Under the pieces are notes generated by a model. It was given only the letters and a program-made list of their open reading frames with translations. It was not told the DNA's origin and ran no database searches. From assembly GCA_037179515.1 (NCBI GenBank), contig JAXCGZ010009483.1, forward strand, positions 78,501-142,500: DNA of 64,000 bases, given 5' to 3'. A program made the translations under genes and the position numbers. How positions within the stretch are numbered: the first letter of the stretch is position 1; every line of letters begins with the position of its first letter. This DNA is from Halocaridina rubra (Eukaryota; Arthropoda; Malacostraca; Decapoda; Atyidae). Below are positions 62,551 through 64,000 of this stretch, piece after piece.

Positions 62551-64000
62551 ACCAGGAAAACTGCCCCCGGACAATTTCCCCCAGTAAGAGAAAATTAAGA
62601 TAAAGCACAACTTTGGGGGGGAATAAATAGTAAGAAAATTAATTAGCTTTATTTTCATGTTTTATTTGTTATCGAATAAGAAGAATTATCCAATAAAAAA
62701 TGCATATTATTATATAACTACAATAGTTATACCTCTAAAATTGAAAATTGTGGGCTATAAATATATAAAAAAAATTAATAATACCATAATTCTTACATTT
62801 CATGTTATCCAATAGGAAGAATTATCCAATAATAAGATTTATATTCTTATATCACTTAAATTATATAACTAAAATTGCCAATTGTGGGCTATACATCTCA
62901 AAAAGTCCAACATATGATGATTCTCGAAGTTTACTACAATGTTTGCTATTATGACTGTCGAATTATGATAACTTTGCCGCTTAGGCAGTGCTGGATGTCC
63001 TGCAAGCATCTGATTGATGGTGATGCTGGTTAGTGCCTGCTTCCTCTTCAACACTTCAAAAAATTTTATATATACGGATGGAAGGAAGTAATGTTAGTTT
63101 GCAAATGGTTATGCCATCCTTCCAAGGAGTTGTTGGTGCAAGGTAGATCTTCAGCTACTGGATCATACATATTCCACATGCTAACAGGGAGACGTGGAGC
63201 TCGCCTGTTATGCCGGCGTGTTCTGCCAAAATATATATCTTTTAGGTAGTCTATGATAGGATCAGCTTCAGGTGGCATAGTCTCTTGCAGTGTCTCATAC
63301 ATCAGTCACTTTATCCGGTGGAATTAAATTCCAAAGCTTGAATCATACGAATTTGCAGAGCAAAGTTTGGTATTTTCCTTGCAATCCCTCAGATTGCACC
63401 TTGCAGTATGTATTTTGCAGTAAGTGGTAGAAACATCCCTTGACTGTTACGGTGGGGAATACCTCTTCAATGGCACTCCTGGCAGCTATTTCATAGTTGA
63501 TAAGGAAGATCTTTGGATTGAGCATAAGATTGATAGTGAGGACTTGTTGGAGAAAGTCTTGGTAAGTTGTACGATGTTTGTTTGGTAGCGGAGCTTAAAC
63601 ACAAGGAATAACCTTTTTGAGGTCAAAGAATGAATTGTACAGTTGGTACAATTCCAATCAGTTTCATTCTCCAGTAGCCTGATGTTTCTGACTAGAAAAT
63701 ACAAGCATATGCTGATCACTGGATCCACTATCATAAAGTAGAAAATCTTCACATTGAGCTGTCATCTTGTACTCAGATGGAATCACCATGTCAGTGAGGT
63801 TTGATGGAATGGGATGAGGAGCACTAACAGCTTGTTTGTAATGTCTTATTGCACGTCGAATATATCTTACAGATGGTAGTCGAGTTGAGGCACCTTATAT
63901 GGACTTATCCGTTTGATTAATGATATGTTGTGCAGTCTCTTGGGTGTTAATATCTTTCCTCTTAATATCCTACTGTACAAACAGGACTTTTAGGCTGTGT
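62551..64000 (-). pseudogene. MULE-type transposase (FLYWCH/MULE domain), decayed, runs off the window
   Basis: On the minus strand, from right to left: EYKMTAQCEDFLLYDSGSSD, CTNCTIHS, PKIFLINYEIAARSAI, VKGCFYHLLQNTYCKVQSEG, YFGRTRRHNRRAPRLPVSMW and NNSLEGWHNHLQ. This is the order of a MULE transposase catalytic region: a DFE-like block (here NYE), G-C-x-x-H, then a late N-x-x-E-G-W-H block. The first acidic residue of D-x-E appears lost. Frames shift several times. A terminus-like accaggaaaactgcccccgg lies at 62551. The 5' part is outside the window. Confidence 0.75.

Overview
This window is animal nuclear DNA, most likely from a malacostracan, probably decapod, crustacean. The reasons are split genes with GT-AG introns of up to about 11 kb, AT-rich sequence, many long (TA)n arrays, and dense Tigger/pogo transposons, tRNA-derived SINEs, a Penelope-like element and CR1/jockey-type retroelements. 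The species is an inference from this repeat profile; no marker gene here fixes it.

Two cellular genes are visible, both on the + strand. (1) Positions 1-38770 hold the 3' seven coding exons of an RPRD1A/B (CREPT/p15RS family) orthologue, a CID-domain protein that binds the RNA polymerase II C-terminal tail. The start of the CID domain lies left of the window. The seven exons total 921 nt (306 codons plus stop), every junction is GT-AG and the phases agree. (2) Positions 52371-59354 hold a four-exon TRPA-family cation channel of 850 residues (painless/pyrexia-like). It has N-terminal ankyrin repeats, and one last exon carries most of the ankyrin domain and all six membrane segments.

The rest is mobile or repetitive. 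RPRD1 intron 1 (203-7226) holds SINEs, a Tigger-type MITE and two degenerate minisatellites. Intron 2 (7290-18326) is a transposon cluster: a full-length dead Tigger element, a TIR element with an internal minisatellite, a Tigger 3' fragment, a three-copy SINE-like array and a Penelope-like element with 226-bp inverted arms, separated by (TA)n arrays. Introns 5 and 6 (21781-30982, 31159-38623) hold more copies of the same families plus a second Tigger transposase. The intergenic stretch 38771-52370 contains a third Tigger, a foldback MITE and SINEs. Downstream of the TRPA stop is a 5'-truncated CR1/jockey-type retrotransposon with an open reverse-transcriptase frame, flanked by a 110-bp near-perfect direct repeat. 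The right edge (62550-64000) is a decayed MULE-type transposase.

The two genes show no functional link: one acts in nuclear transcription, the other is a membrane channel. The main interest is in the repeats: the unusually long target duplication, a partial tandem duplication of an RPRD1 exon that leaves a stop-containing pseudo-exon, similar SINEs at the matching codon of two diverged Tigger transposases, and the coincidence of most long (TA)n arrays with transposon boundaries.
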